Origin: Pseudomonas sp. RIT-PI-S
Lineage (GTDB): Bacteria > Pseudomonadota > Gammaproteobacteria > Pseudomonadales > Pseudomonadaceae
NCBI RefSeq assembly: GCF_025642975.1
Contig: NZ_JANZKJ010000001.1
Coordinates: 124,001-188,000 of the forward strand
Length of the DNA: 64,000 nt
Direction: 5' to 3'
In this document: positions 1 through 9,360 of the stretch, one piece after another
Position numbering within the stretch: the first letter of the stretch is position 1
How the letters are laid out: each line of letters opens with the position of its first letter
Program-made: the position numbers and the translations under genes
The notes under the pieces: model-generated
Seen by the model: only the letters and a program-made list of their open reading frames with translations
Databases searched by the model: none
What the model was told of the DNA's origin: nothing

Positions 1-1
1 G

Positions 2-607
2 TGCCTCGATGAGGTCCGTCTGGATCCCGTCACCGGATGGTGCGAGGGTGTACGCCATTGCCCGTCCCCCAACTTCAATTCGCGCCCTGGCGGCGAAGTC
101 TCGCTTCTGGTCATCCACAACATCAGCCTGCCGCCGGGTGAGTTCGGAACCGGGAAGGTGGTGGAGTTCTTCCAGAACCGCCTGAACCCTGCCGAGCACC
201 CCTATTTCGAAAGCATCGCTGAGCTGACCGTATCGGCGCATTTTCTGATCGAGCGCGAGGGCGGCATCGTCCAGTTCGTTTCCTGCCGCGATCGAGCCTG
301 GCATGCGGGGGTTTCCACGTTCGATGGCCGCCAGGGCTGCAATGATTTTTCCCTGGGCATAGAACTAGAAGGTACCGATGAACTGCCCTACACCGACGCG
401 CAGTACCGCAGCCTCAGCCACTTGAGCGAGCAGATCCGCCAGGTGTATCCCGCCATCGTTCCTGCGCGCATCCAGGGGCACTGCCATGTGGCTCCCGAAC
501 GCAAGACCGACCCTGGCCCGGCATTCGATTGGGGCCGTTATTTTTCCAGCCTGGCACCCGCTGGGCCTGCTCGGCCCGCCGGGGCCAACGGGGAGGAAAC
601 CGCGTGA
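2..607 (+). CDS. ampD: 1,6-anhydro-N-acetylmuramyl-L-alanine amidase AmpD (5' end outside window)
   Basis: Cytosolic zinc amidase that removes the stem peptide from 1,6-anhydro-muropeptides during wall recycling; its loss raises the AmpR signal and derepresses ampC. The frame is open from the first bases and already carries conserved family sequence (LDPVTGWC, then CPSPNFN), so only a few N-terminal residues are missing. Visible key residues are the zinc His in VIHNISLPPG, the acidic residue in GIELEGTDE, and the GHCHVAPERKTDPG block with the second zinc His, the Lys and the zinc Asp. An internal ATG at 158 lies after the first zinc ligand and cannot be the true start. The stop overlaps the ampE start by four bases (GTGA), so the two are translationally coupled. 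Confidence 0.95.
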   Translation, partial: CLDEVRLDPVTGWCEGVRHCPSPNFNSRPGGEVSLLVIHNISLPPGEFGTGKVVEFFQNRLNPAEHPYFESIAELTVSAHFLIEREGGIVQFVSCRDRAWHAGVSTFDGRQGCNDFSLGIELEGTDELPYTDAQYRSLSHLSEQIRQVYPAIVPARIQGHCHVAPERKTDPGPAFDWGRYFSSLAPAGPARPAGANGEETA

Positions 608-1446
608 GTTTTCTGGTGCTGTTGATCGTGGTCTGGGTCGAGAAGTTTTCCGCGTTAAGGTTGCGGATTCAGCAGGATGGCTGGTTTATCCGGGAACTGC
701 GGGCGCGTGAAGCGCACCTCGGCAGCAGCGGCCGGGCCTGGCTGTTGCTCGGTGTGCTGGTAGGGCTGCCCGTGGCCCTGGTGGCGGTGCTGCTGTGGGC
801 GCTGGCGGGTATCGCCTACGGTTGGCTGGCGCTGCCGGTGCATTTGCTGGTGTTGATCTATAGCCTGGGGCGCGGCGAACCCAAGGCGGCCACAGGCCCC
901 TTGCGGGATGCCTGGCGCCGGGGCGATGCCCAGGCGGCCTTGCACGTGGCCGAGCGTGACCTCGGTGTAAGTGCCGAAACCCCCACCGGGCTGGCCGAGC
1001 AGGCCCAGGCGTGGCTGCTGTGGCAGGCGTTCCAGAGCTTTTTCGCCGTGGTGTTCTGGTACAGCCTGCTCGGCCCCGCCTTGGCGCTGGCCTATCGGCT
1101 GCTGGCGTTGATCGCCGAGCACAGCGAAAACCCTGCCTTGCGCGAGCGCGCAGGGCTCTTGAGCCACACCCTCGACTGGCTGCCCGCGCGGGTGCTGGGG
1201 GCAAGCTTTGCCCTCGTGGGCAACTTCGTGGCGGTCTGCCGCTGGACCCTCCACGAATTGCTGGACTGGCAAGGCAGCGCCGCGCGCTTCGTCGCTCACA
1301 CCGGGCGCCTGGCGGCGGACCTGGTGGGCCCTGGCGAACCGGCCGAGCCGGTAGCCGGCCTCGATGCGCTCTGGGCCCTGCTGCAACGCGCAGCGGTGCT
1401 CTGGTATGCCTTGTTCGCGTTGTGGACGCTGCTGTATCGAGGGTGA
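604..1446 (+). CDS. ampE: AmpE, inner-membrane regulatory partner of AmpD
   Basis: Integral membrane protein of about 280 residues, encoded with AmpD in many Gram-negatives and linked to beta-lactamase induction; its biochemical activity is not settled. The GTG at 604 overlaps the ampD stop and gives a start (SFLVLLIVVWVEKFSALRLR) typical of the family; an upstream in-frame start at 529 would lie deep inside ampD. Hydrophobic segments fall near residues 47-85, 145-175 and 255-280. The identification relies on the ampDE arrangement as well as the N-terminal sequence. Confidence 0.93.
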   Translation: MSFLVLLIVVWVEKFSALRLRIQQDGWFIRELRAREAHLGSSGRAWLLLGVLVGLPVALVAVLLWALAGIAYGWLALPVHLLVLIYSLGRGEPKAATGPLRDAWRRGDAQAALHVAERDLGVSAETPTGLAEQAQAWLLWQAFQSFFAVVFWYSLLGPALALAYRLLALIAEHSENPALRERAGLLSHTLDWLPARVLGASFALVGNFVAVCRWTLHELLDWQGSAARFVAHTGRLAADLVGPGEPAEPVAGLDALWALLQRAAVLWYALFALWTLLYRG

Positions 1447-1607
1447 GGTGGTCGATTGAGCGCCGGAGTTACAAAGCCGCCGGCCTCTTACAGTGTCACG
1501 CTGGATCGCTGTAGGGGTAGGCGAGGCCTGCAATCCGTATCACGGAGCTATTTACATAGATCCCGGATACCGGCCTCGCGGGCTTTGTGAGTTCGTTTCT
1601 GCAGTGT

Positions 1608-2387
1608 TCACGCCCAACCAAACACTTCATACGCATTGCGCGTGCTGGCGTCGGCCAGCGTTTGCGGGCTGACGGCCAGAAGCTCGGCCAGCGCCTGGCA
1701 GATAGCCGGCAGATGTGCGGGGCTGTTACGCATGCCCGGGTACATGCTCGGGGCCATGTCCGGGGCGTCGGTTTCCAACACGATGCTCTCCAGCGGCAGC
1801 CGCGGCACCACGCTCCGCAGGCGCAGGGCCTGGGGCCAGGTGGGGGCCCCGCCCAGGCCCAGCTTGAAGCCGAGCTTGAGGTATTCCCGGGCCTCCTCCC
1901 AGCTGCCGGCGAAGGCGTGGATCACGCCTCGCTTGGGCAACGTGTAGCGCTTGAGGGTGGCGATCACCGCGGCATGGCAGTGGCGCACATGCAGCAGCAC
2001 CGGCAGCTGGAAGTCCACCGCCAGCCGCAACTGGGCTTCGAACAGCCATTGCTGGCGCTCGCGGTCCAGGTGCTTGAGGTAGTAATCCAGGCCGAACTCG
2101 CCCAACGCACAGAGCCGCGGGTCGCCAGCCAGCCGTTCTAGCCATTGGCGCAGCTCGTCCAGATGCGCCGGAGTGTGCTCTTCAAGAAATACCGGATGCA
2201 GGCCCAGCGCCGCATACAGGCGGTCATCTTCCTGGGCCAGCCCCCACACCCGCTCCCAATTGGCCCGGTGCACGCCAAGCAAGACCACCCGCCGCACCCC
2301 GGCCGCTTGGGCTGCGTCCAGCAGAGCACCACGGTCGGCGTCGAAGTCAGGGAAGTCCAGGTGTGTGTGGGTATCGACCAGGTTCAC
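1608..2387 (-). CDS. TatD-family metal-dependent hydrolase/DNase
   Basis: Amidohydrolase-fold hydrolase of 259 residues. The family's metal ligands are visible: DTHTHLD at the N terminus, GEFGLDYY in the middle, His residues in LHVRHCHAAV and HAFAGS, and ETDAP near the C terminus. Members include TatD and YcfH, with reported 3'-5' exonuclease and DNA-repair roles; the substrate here cannot be told from sequence. The start is GTG, two bases after the cra stop codon, so it is very probably cotranscribed and coupled with cra. No link to twin-arginine transport is implied. Confidence 0.92.
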   Translation of the reverse strand: MNLVDTHTHLDFPDFDADRGALLDAAQAAGVRRVVLLGVHRANWERVWGLAQEDDRLYAALGLHPVFLEEHTPAHLDELRQWLERLAGDPRLCALGEFGLDYYLKHLDRERQQWLFEAQLRLAVDFQLPVLLHVRHCHAAVIATLKRYTLPKRGVIHAFAGSWEEAREYLKLGFKLGLGGAPTWPQALRLRSVVPRLPLESIVLETDAPDMAPSMYPGMRNSPAHLPAICQALAELLAVSPQTLADASTRNAYEVFGWA

Positions 2388-2389
2388 GC

Positions 2390-3385
2390 CTAGCCCTCTT
2401 CGATCCGCTGCTTGAAGGTGCGAGCGATGGCCTGCACCCCGGGGCGATACTGTTTTTCCTCGAGAGCGGTCAATGCCACCTCCAATGCCCGGGTGGCGAT
2501 CAACTCGTGCTGTTGAGCCATGGCGTTGATCGGCAGCGGCAGGAAGTCCAACAGTTGAGTGTCGCCAAAGGTGCCCAGGCGTAGCGCGCGATCGGTCACG
2601 GCTCGCCCTTGCAGCACATCGAACACGCCTTGCAGCAGCACGTAGGAGGTTGTCACCAAAGCATCTGGCAGGCCGCCCAATTCGGTGACCAGCTCTTGCA
2701 TCAGGCGCGCGCCGGTTTCGCGGCTAAAGGCGTCGCCTTCGCGCACCAATATCGTTCCAGAAAACCCCGCCAGGGCATCGGCGAAGCCGCCGGCGCGTTC
2801 CTCGCTGATGCTCAGCTCTGGCCGAGCGCCGATCAGCGCGATATGCCGGGGTGCTGGGTTGAGCAGGCTGGCGGTGAGCAGGCGAGAGGCTTCGCGGTCG
2901 TCGCTGATCACCGAGCAGAATTGGTTCGGGTCCATCTGCCGGTCGATGGCGATGACCGGGGTGCCCCGGCTTTGTATTTCCCGGTAGCAGCCATCATTGG
3001 TGGGCAGGCAACTGGCCACGAACAGGGCATCGCAACGGCGCGCGCGGAACAGCTTCTGCAGCTGACGCTCGCTGTCTGGATCGTCATCGGAGCTGGCGAT
3101 CAGCAACTGGTAACCGCGTGCGCGGGCCTGCTGCTCGAGGATCTTGGCAATGCGCGCGTAGCTGGGGTTTTCCAGGTCCGGCAGGATGAAGCCAAGGGTG
3201 CGCGTACGCTGGCTGCGCAGCCCCGCCGCTTGCGGGTTGGGCGTGAAGCCGTGCTCGTCGACCACCGCGCGAACCCGCGCCACCGTCGTTTGGCTGATGC
3301 GTTGCTGCGCGGCCTTGCCGTTGATCACGTAGCTTGCGGTGGTCACCGAGACCCCGGCCAGCCGAGCAATATCGCTGAGTTTCAA
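2390..3385 (-). CDS. cra: Catabolite repressor/activator Cra (FruR), LacI family
   Basis: LacI-type regulator of 331 residues. The helix-turn-helix (KLSDIARLAGVSVTTASYVI) opens the protein and is followed by a hinge and a periplasmic-binding-like effector domain (residues about 60-330). In P. putida Cra represses the divergent fruBKA operon and responds to fructose-1-phosphate. I place the start at the TTG at 3385: it puts the HTH at residue 1 as in the family and has AAGGAA upstream. The longer in-frame extension to 3517 codes for a low-quality N terminus that would run towards the promoter. The stop is followed by tatD after two bases. Confidence 0.93.
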   Translation of the reverse strand: MKLSDIARLAGVSVTTASYVINGKAAQQRISQTTVARVRAVVDEHGFTPNPQAAGLRSQRTRTLGFILPDLENPSYARIAKILEQQARARGYQLLIASSDDDPDSERQLQKLFRARRCDALFVASCLPTNDGCYREIQSRGTPVIAIDRQMDPNQFCSVISDDREASRLLTASLLNPAPRHIALIGARPELSISEERAGGFADALAGFSGTILVREGDAFSRETGARLMQELVTELGGLPDALVTTSYVLLQGVFDVLQGRAVTDRALRLGTFGDTQLLDFLPLPINAMAQQHELIATRALEVALTALEEKQYRPGVQAIARTFKQRIEEG

Positions 3386-3555
3386 GCAATGGTTCCTTGT
3401 TTGGCGACCCCGGGCTCCGTTAGGCCCGCGGGCAAAGCAAAGCGGCATTGTCACTGATCTTGCGTCGCGGCGGCAGGGCCAGTGTGCACGCGACTGGCCG
3501 GACGCCAGGCTTCCCACTCACCAGGGAATTCGAGTAACGTTCGCTGCTTGCTAGA

Positions 3556-3567
3556 TTAAACGTTTCA
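3556..3567 (+). promoter_or_regulatory. Cra (FruR) operator TTAAACGTTTCA
   Basis: The 12-mer TTAAACGTTTCA is the operator sequence I recall for the P. putida fruB promoter. It lies in the cra/fruB divergent region, where repression by Cra and release by fructose-1-phosphate are expected. Confidence 0.9.
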
Positions 3568-3575
3568 GCGTGCTA

Positions 3576-3590
3576 TTTTGTGCGACAAAA
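3576..3590. promoter_or_regulatory. Perfect dyad TTTTGT-GCG-ACAAAA beside the Cra operator
   Basis: Six-base arms separated by three bases, nine bases downstream of the Cra operator. It may be a site for a second regulator or an accessory element of the fruB promoter. No factor can be named from the sequence. Confidence 0.4.
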
Positions 3591-3759
3591 CTCGGCTTAA
3601 ACAGTCAGATGTTTGCCGCTGTATTGCAGCCCACTGCCAAGGCTCGTGGCGCAGCGCTGATGCGGCTGTTCCTGCCTTGTAATGAGGATAGCCGCGGCCC
3701 GCTGAAACACTCACAACAATACCTGAGCGCCCGTCCAGCGGCGTGATAAGGAGTCAGGC

Positions 3760-6624
3760 ATGCTCGAGCTCACCGCAGAGCAGATTTCCATGGGCCAGGC
3801 CGCTGCCGACAAGCCCGCCGCGTTGTGCTTGCTTGCCGAGCAACTGGTGGCCGACGGGTTGGTCGCGCAAGGTTATCTGCAGGGCCTGGAGGATCGCGAA
3901 ACCCAGGGCTCTACTTACCTTGGCCAAGGTATCGCCATTCCCCATGGCACTCCGGCAACCCGTGATCAGGTGTTTACCACCGGCGTGCGCCTGCTGCAGT
4001 TCCCCGAGGGGGTGGACTGGGGCGACGGCCAGCGGGTGTACCTGGCCATTGGTATCGCGGCGAAAACCGACGAGCACCTGCGCCTATTGCAACTGCTGAC
4101 GCGAGCGCTGGGCGAGACCGACCTCGGAGAAGCACTGCGCCGGGCGAGCACGCCCGAGGCGTTGCTCAAGCTGTTGCAAGGCGCGCCCCAGGCCTTGGCG
4201 CTGGATGCCCAAATGGTCGGCCTGGGCCTGCCCGTGGAGGACTTCGAAGAGCTGGTATGGCGGGGGGCGCGCTTGTTGCGCCAGGCCGAGTGCGTGGGCA
4301 GCGGCTTCGCCGGCGTGTTGCAGCAAATGGCGCCGTTGCCTCTAGGGGAAGGGCTGTGGTGGCTGCACAGTGAGCAAGGCGTCAACCGGCCAGGCCTGGC
4401 GTTCGTGACCCCCGAGCGGCCGGTGCAGCAAGCCGGGCAGGCGGTCAATGGATTGTTCTGCCTGGCGAGCCTGGGCGAGGCCCATGAAGCCCTGCTCGAA
4501 CGCCTGTGCGCTTTACTGATCGCCGGGCGCGGCGAAGAGCTTTTCCATGCAGCGAACAGCCGGGCCGTGCTTGAGGTGCTAGGGGGCGATATCCCGCCAG
4601 ACTGGCCTAGTGCGCAAGTGACCCTCGCCAACGCCCACGGCCTGCATGCGCGCCCGGCCAAAGAGCTGGCGCAGCTGGCAAAGGGTTTCGAGGGCGAGAT
4701 CCAGATCCGCCTGTTGGGCAGCGGCGAGGCGCCGGTGTCGGTGAAAAGCCTCAGCCGCTTGCTCAGCCTCGGTGCCCGTCGGGGCCAGGTGCTGGAGCTG
4801 GCCGCCGAACCAAGCATCGCCGCCGATGCCTTGCCGGCGTTGGTGGCAGCCATCGAGCAGGGCCTTGGCGAGGATGTACAGCCGCTGCCGCTGGCCACCC
4901 CGGCACAATTGATAGCAAGCCCTGGCGCATCGGCCGAGCTGCCGGCGCCCGCCGCGGGCACCGTGCTACAGGCGGTGCCCGCAGCTCCGGGCATCGCCAT
5001 CGGCCCGGCCTACGTGGAAGGCCCTGGGCAGTTCAGTTACCCCGCGACGGGCCAGGCACCGGCGCTCGAGCGCCAGCGTCTAGACGGTGCCATCGATGAA
5101 GTGCGGCGAGACCTTCAAAGCTTGGTGGAGCGCGGTAGCGCGCAGGCCATTCGCGATATTTTCGTCACCCACCTGGAAATGCTCGACGACCCTGCCCTGA
5201 TCGAGGAGGTCGGCCAGCGCCTGCGCCAGGGCGCGAGCGCTGCCGCGGCCTGGGTGGCGGTGATCGAAGCGGCGGCGCAGCGCCAGGAAGGCCTGCGTGA
5301 CGCTTTGCTCGCCGAGCGCGCGGCGGACCTGCGTGACATTGGCCGCCGGGTGTTGGCGCAGCTTTGTGGCGTGGAACTCAGCCGCGCCCCGAGCGAGCCT
5401 TACGTATTGGTCATGGACGAAGTGGGCCCCTCCGACGTTGCCCGGCTGGACCCAGCCCAGGTAGCTGGCATTCTCACCGCGCGCGGCGGCGCCACTGCCC
5501 ATAGCGCCATCGTCGCCAGGGCATTGGGCATTCCCGCGGTGGTCGGGGCGGGCGAGGCGGTGCTGCGCATTGCAGCCGGTACGCCTTTGCTGCTCGACGG
5601 CCAGCGTGGCCTGGCCACGATTGCGCCCGAACACACCGTGCTAGAGCGCGCCCGCGTGGAGCGGGACCAGCGGGCGACCCGGCTGGCCGCTGCGGCCGAG
5701 CGGCGCCATGAGCCGGCAATGACCGGTGACGGCCACAGGGTCGAGGTTTTCGCCAATGTGGGCGAGGCCGTGGCGGTTGAGGGCGCGGTAGAGCAGGGCG
5801 CCGAAGGCATCGGCCTGCTGCGCACCGAGCTGATATTCATGGCTCACCCGCAAGCGCCGGACGAAGCCACCCAGCGCGCCGAGTACCAGCGTGTGCTGGA
5901 GGCATTGGGCGGTCGCCCATTGGTGGTGCGCACCCTCGATGTAGGCGGCGACAAACCTTTGCCGTACTGGCCGATACCGGCCGAGGCAAACCCTTTCCTC
6001 GGCGTGCGCGGCATTCGCCTGACCCTGCAGCGCCCCGACGTCATGGAAACCCAGTTGCGCGCGCTGTTACAGGCAGGGCGCGGCCGGCCCCTGCGGATCA
6101 TGTTCCCCATGGTGGCCACGGTTGAGGAGTGGCGCCAGGGGCGAGACATGCTCGAGCAATTGCGGCGCGAACACCCGGTGGAAGACTTGCAGGTCGGCAT
6201 CATGATCGAAGTGCCTTCCGCCGCGCTGCTAGCGCCGGTGCTGGCGGCCGAGGTGGACTTCTTTAGCGTTGGCACCAATGACTTGACCCAGTACACCCTG
6301 GCCATCGACCGAGGCCATCCCACGCTGTCGGCTCAGGCCGATGGGCTGCACCCAGCAGTGTTGCAGCTGATCGATATCACCGTTCGCGCCGCCCATGCCC
6401 ACGGCAAGTGGGTGGGCGTGTGCGGCGAGTTGGCCGCCGACCCGCTGGCGGTGCCGGTGCTGGTAGGGCTAGGGGTGGATGAATTGAGCGTGTCGGCGCG
6501 CAGTATCGCTGAAGTGAAGGCCGTGGTGCGCGGCTTGACCCTGGCTACATCTCAGGGCTTGGCGCGTCGGGCATTGGCCGCGGCGAGCGCCGGTGAAGTG
6601 CGCGCGTTGATGGAGAAAGCATGA
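3760..6624 (+). CDS. fruB: Fructose PTS multiphosphoryl transfer protein FruB (EIIA-HPr-EI)
   Basis: Cytosolic 954-residue fusion that carries phosphate from PEP to the membrane fructose permease FruA. Three domains are visible. EIIA-Fru is residues about 1-145, with active His62 in AIPHGTP. HPr is about 285-370, with His296 in GLHARPA. Enzyme I is about 400-954, with His581 in GGATAHSAI and Cys888 in GVCGELAADP. The ATG at 3760 follows AAGGAG at good spacing. It is the first gene of fruBKA, overlaps fruK by four bases (ATGA), and lies downstream of the Cra operator. All expected phosphorylatable residues are present, so it should be functional. Confidence 0.97.
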   Translation: MLELTAEQISMGQAAADKPAALCLLAEQLVADGLVAQGYLQGLEDRETQGSTYLGQGIAIPHGTPATRDQVFTTGVRLLQFPEGVDWGDGQRVYLAIGIAAKTDEHLRLLQLLTRALGETDLGEALRRASTPEALLKLLQGAPQALALDAQMVGLGLPVEDFEELVWRGARLLRQAECVGSGFAGVLQQMAPLPLGEGLWWLHSEQGVNRPGLAFVTPERPVQQAGQAVNGLFCLASLGEAHEALLERLCALLIAGRGEELFHAANSRAVLEVLGGDIPPDWPSAQVTLANAHGLHARPAKELAQLAKGFEGEIQIRLLGSGEAPVSVKSLSRLLSLGARRGQVLELAAEPSIAADALPALVAAIEQGLGEDVQPLPLATPAQLIASPGASAELPAPAAGTVLQAVPAAPGIAIGPAYVEGPGQFSYPATGQAPALERQRLDGAIDEVRRDLQSLVERGSAQAIRDIFVTHLEMLDDPALIEEVGQRLRQGASAAAAWVAVIEAAAQRQEGLRDALLAERAADLRDIGRRVLAQLCGVELSRAPSEPYVLVMDEVGPSDVARLDPAQVAGILTARGGATAHSAIVARALGIPAVVGAGEAVLRIAAGTPLLLDGQRGLATIAPEHTVLERARVERDQRATRLAAAAERRHEPAMTGDGHRVEVFANVGEAVAVEGAVEQGAEGIGLLRTELIFMAHPQAPDEATQRAEYQRVLEALGGRPLVVRTLDVGGDKPLPYWPIPAEANPFLGVRGIRLTLQRPDVMETQLRALLQAGRGRPLRIMFPMVATVEEWRQGRDMLEQLRREHPVEDLQVGIMIEVPSAALLAPVLAAEVDFFSVGTNDLTQYTLAIDRGHPTLSAQADGLHPAVLQLIDITVRAAHAHGKWVGVCGELAADPLAVPVLVGLGVDELSVSARSIAEVKAVVRGLTLATSQGLARRALAAASAGEVRALMEKA

Positions 6625-7580
6625 TGGCAAGGATTCTTACAATCACCCTGAACCCGGCGCTGGACCTGACCATTGAGCTGCCGACCCTGCGCCTGGGCGA
6701 AGTCAACCGGGGCGAAGCCTTGCACGTTCACGCTGCCGGCAAGGGCCTGAATGTCGCCCAGGTACTGGCTGATCTAGGTCATCAGCTAACGGTGGCGGGC
6801 TTTCTGGGCAGCGATAACAGCGAACGCTTCGAGGCGCTGTTCCGCCAGCGCGGTTTCATCGATGCGTTCATCCGTGTGCCGGGGGAAACCCGCCGCAACC
6901 TCAAGCTCGCCGAGCACGATGGGCGGGTCACCGATGTCAACGGCGCCGGCCTACAGGTGCCTGCTCACGCCCAGGCGGCATTGTTGCAGCGCCTGGCCGA
7001 GATTGCCCCAGGCCATGACCTGGCGATCGTCGCCGGCAGTTTGCCCCAAGGCGTAAGCCCGCAGTGGCTGCAACAGTTGCTCGAAGCACTGCGCGCGCTG
7101 GGCTTGCCCGTGGCCTTGGACACCAGCGGCGCTGCGTTGCGCGCAGGCCTCGCCTGCCAGCCGTGGCTGATCAAGCCCAACACCGAGGAGTTGGCGCAAG
7201 TGCTCGACGCCCCGGCGGAAGAGCTTCAGCACCAGGCCACCGCGGCCAAAGCCTTGCACGCACGCGGCATCGAACATGTGGTGATTTCCCAGGGCGCCCA
7301 AGGCGTGAGCTGGTTCACTCCCGGCGGTGCCTGGCATGCGTTGCCGCCAACAGTGGCGGTCGCCAGCACCGTGGGCGCCGGAGATTCACTCCTGGCCGGC
7401 ATGGTGCATGGCTTGCTCAGCCACGCTTCGGCGGAAAGCACCTTGCGCACGGCCACAGCGATCGCCGCCATGGCGGTCACGCAAATCGGCTTCGGCATTC
7501 CCGATCACGCAGCCCTGGCCAGGTTGGAAAGCGGCGTGCACGTAAGTCCAATGGCGGCATTCGCGGAGGTGGCCCAATGA
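6621..7580 (+). CDS. fruK: 1-phosphofructokinase FruK
   Basis: PfkB-family kinase (319 residues) that converts fructose-1-phosphate, delivered by FruAB, to fructose-1,6-bisphosphate, and so also clears the Cra effector. The first PfkB signature is seen in AAGKGLNVAQVLADLG and the second in STVGAGDSLLAGM, where the catalytic base is Asp255. The ATG overlaps the fruB stop (ATGA); a second ATG follows directly and either could be used. The 3' end overlaps the fruA start by four bases. Confidence 0.96.
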   Translation: MMARILTITLNPALDLTIELPTLRLGEVNRGEALHVHAAGKGLNVAQVLADLGHQLTVAGFLGSDNSERFEALFRQRGFIDAFIRVPGETRRNLKLAEHDGRVTDVNGAGLQVPAHAQAALLQRLAEIAPGHDLAIVAGSLPQGVSPQWLQQLLEALRALGLPVALDTSGAALRAGLACQPWLIKPNTEELAQVLDAPAEELQHQATAAKALHARGIEHVVISQGAQGVSWFTPGGAWHALPPTVAVASTVGAGDSLLAGMVHGLLSHASAESTLRTATAIAAMAVTQIGFGIPDHAALARLESGVHVSPMAAFAEVAQ

Positions 7581-9307
7581 AACTCGCTATTATCACGGCC
7601 TGCCCCGGCGGGCGTATTTCCAGTGTGCTCAGTGCCCGCCTGCTCGATGGCGCGGCGCAGCGTCGCGGCTGGAGCACCTGCGTGGAAATCCACGATCCGC
7701 AGCACCCGGAACGGCACTTGTCGCCGCTCAATATCGAAGAGGCGGACTGGGTGCTGGTGGTGAACAGCGGCCCACTGGACCTGGCCCGGCTGCGCGGCAA
7801 GCGGGTCTACCAGAGCACCCCGGCCGAAGCGCTGGGCAATGTGGATGCCTTCCTTGATCGTGCCTTGGCCGAGGCGCGCGCCTATGAGCCGGCTGCCGCG
7901 CCCGAGCCACAGCCCACTGCGCACCAACCGCGGCTGGTGGCGATCACCGCATGCCCCACCGGCGTTGCCCATACCTTTATGGCCGCCGAGGCATTGCAGC
8001 AGGCCGCTCTGCAACTGGGCTATTCCTTGAAAGTGGAAACCCAGGGTTCGGTGGGTGCACGCAACCCATTGAGTGCTGAGGACATCGCGGCGGCCGACGT
8101 GGTGTTGCTGGCCTGCGATATCGAAGTAGCGGCCGAACGCTTCGCCGGCAAGCGGATTTTCCGCTGCGGCACTGGGGTGGCGCTCAAGCAGGCCAAGGGC
8201 ATCCTCCATAAGGCGCTGGCCGAGGCACAGGTTGAGAGTGCCGGTAGCGCCACTGGTGCCGCCCCGGCACGCCAGGAAAAGCGTGGGGTGTACAAGCACC
8301 TGCTTACCGGCGTCTCGTTCATGTTGCCGATGGTAGTTGCCGGTGGCTTGCTGATCGCGCTGTCCTTCGTGTTCGGCATCGAGGCGTTCAAGGAGCCCGG
8401 TACCTTCCCCGCCGCGCTCAAGCAGATAGGCGACGCGGCCTTCACCCTGATGGTGCCGCTGCTGGCCGGGTACATCGCCTGGTCCATCGCCGACCGCCCT
8501 GGCCTGGCGCCCGGAATGATCGGTGGGTTGCTGGCCAGCACCTTGGGCGCGGGCTTTATCGGCGGGATACTCGCGGGGTTCATCGCAGGCTACAGCGCCA
8601 AGGGTATCAACCGTGCGGCCAAGCTGCCGGCCAGCCTGGAGTCGCTCAAGCCCATTTTGATCATTCCGCTGCTCGCCAGCCTGCTCACCGGGCTGGTGAT
8701 GGTGTATGTGGTGGGCGGGCCTGTGGCCCGCATGCTCCACTCGCTGACCGAGTTCCTCAACAGCATGGGCACTACCAACGCTGTGCTGCTGGGCATCGTA
8801 CTGGGTGGCATGATGTGCGTGGACCTCGGCGGGCCGATCAACAAAGCGGCCTATGCGTTCTCTGTGGGCTTGCTGGCCAGCCAGACCACCGCGCCGATGG
8901 CCGCGACCATGGCGGCGGGGATGGTCCCGCCGATCGGCCTGGGTATTGCCAGCCTGCTGGCCCGCCACAAGTTCGCGCAAAGCGAGCGCGAAGCCGGCAA
9001 GGCCGCGATCATCCTGGGCCTGTGTTTCATTTCCGAAGGGGCCATTCCGTTCGCTGCCAAAGACCCACTGCGGGTGATCCCCGCGTGCATGCTCGGCGGC
9101 GCGCTCACCGGCGCGCTGTCGATGTACTTTGGCTGCAAGCTGGTAGCGCCGCATGGCGGGCTGTTCGTGCTGTTGATCCCTAACGCCATGAACCACGCGC
9201 TGTTGTACCTGATAGCCATCCTTGCAGGCAGCCTGCTAACAGCCCTGGCTTATGCGGTGCTGAAGAAAACCGAGGGGGCCGGGCTGGCGGTGGCCGAAGC
9301 CGCCTGA
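7577..9307 (+). CDS. fruA: PTS fructose transporter subunit EIIBC, FruA
   Basis: Inner-membrane fructose permease of 576 residues that imports fructose as fructose-1-phosphate. It has a duplicated IIB region: an N-terminal copy with Cys9 in ITACPGG, lacking the rest of the motif, and the catalytic copy with Cys126 in ITACPTGVAHTF. The IIC membrane domain runs from about residue 240 to 565 (VSFMLPMVVAGGLLIAL and further hydrophobic segments). I start it at the ATG at 7577, overlapping the fruK stop; the open frame extends upstream to 7064 but that part is inside fruK. It is the last gene of the operon. Confidence 0.96.
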   Translation: MKLAIITACPGGRISSVLSARLLDGAAQRRGWSTCVEIHDPQHPERHLSPLNIEEADWVLVVNSGPLDLARLRGKRVYQSTPAEALGNVDAFLDRALAEARAYEPAAAPEPQPTAHQPRLVAITACPTGVAHTFMAAEALQQAALQLGYSLKVETQGSVGARNPLSAEDIAAADVVLLACDIEVAAERFAGKRIFRCGTGVALKQAKGILHKALAEAQVESAGSATGAAPARQEKRGVYKHLLTGVSFMLPMVVAGGLLIALSFVFGIEAFKEPGTFPAALKQIGDAAFTLMVPLLAGYIAWSIADRPGLAPGMIGGLLASTLGAGFIGGILAGFIAGYSAKGINRAAKLPASLESLKPILIIPLLASLLTGLVMVYVVGGPVARMLHSLTEFLNSMGTTNAVLLGIVLGGMMCVDLGGPINKAAYAFSVGLLASQTTAPMAATMAAGMVPPIGLGIASLLARHKFAQSEREAGKAAIILGLCFISEGAIPFAAKDPLRVIPACMLGGALTGALSMYFGCKLVAPHGGLFVLLIPNAMNHALLYLIAILAGSLLTALAYAVLKKTEGAGLAVAEAA

Positions 9308-9360
9308 GGCAGCGCAGCAGCGGAGGGGTACACGCTGCTGTCATCTTTTTACCGTTAATT

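Larger units (their letters stand above)
3386..3759. other. cra/fruB divergent intergenic region
   Basis: A 374-bp gap with no coding potential I accept. It carries the Cra operator at 3556-3567, a second perfect dyad at 3576-3590, a further TTAAAC half-site near 3596, and the fruB ribosome binding site at about 3750. A possible promoter for fruB is TTGCTA (3548-3553) with a 17-bp spacer and TGCTAT (3571-3576), which would place the Cra operator between -35 and -10; the -10 is a weak match. Confidence 0.7.

Noticed and set aside
655..1533. Minus-strand open frame opposite ampE
   Set aside because: Antisense shadow of a GC-rich membrane-protein gene; composition (Gln, Arg, Pro) is not that of a real protein.
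1447..1607. Possible RNA gene between ampE and tatD
   Set aside because: No strong stem, promoter or T-tract that I can support in the 161-bp convergent gap.
3386..3517. N-terminal extension of Cra
   Set aside because: The helix-turn-helix should be at the very start; the TTG at 3385 gives this and has a ribosome binding site.
7505..9196. Long minus-strand open frame (563 codons) opposite fruA
   Set aside because: It is a mirror of the high-GC fruA reading frame, has His/Gln/Arg-rich low-quality sequence, no ribosome binding site and no recognisable domain.
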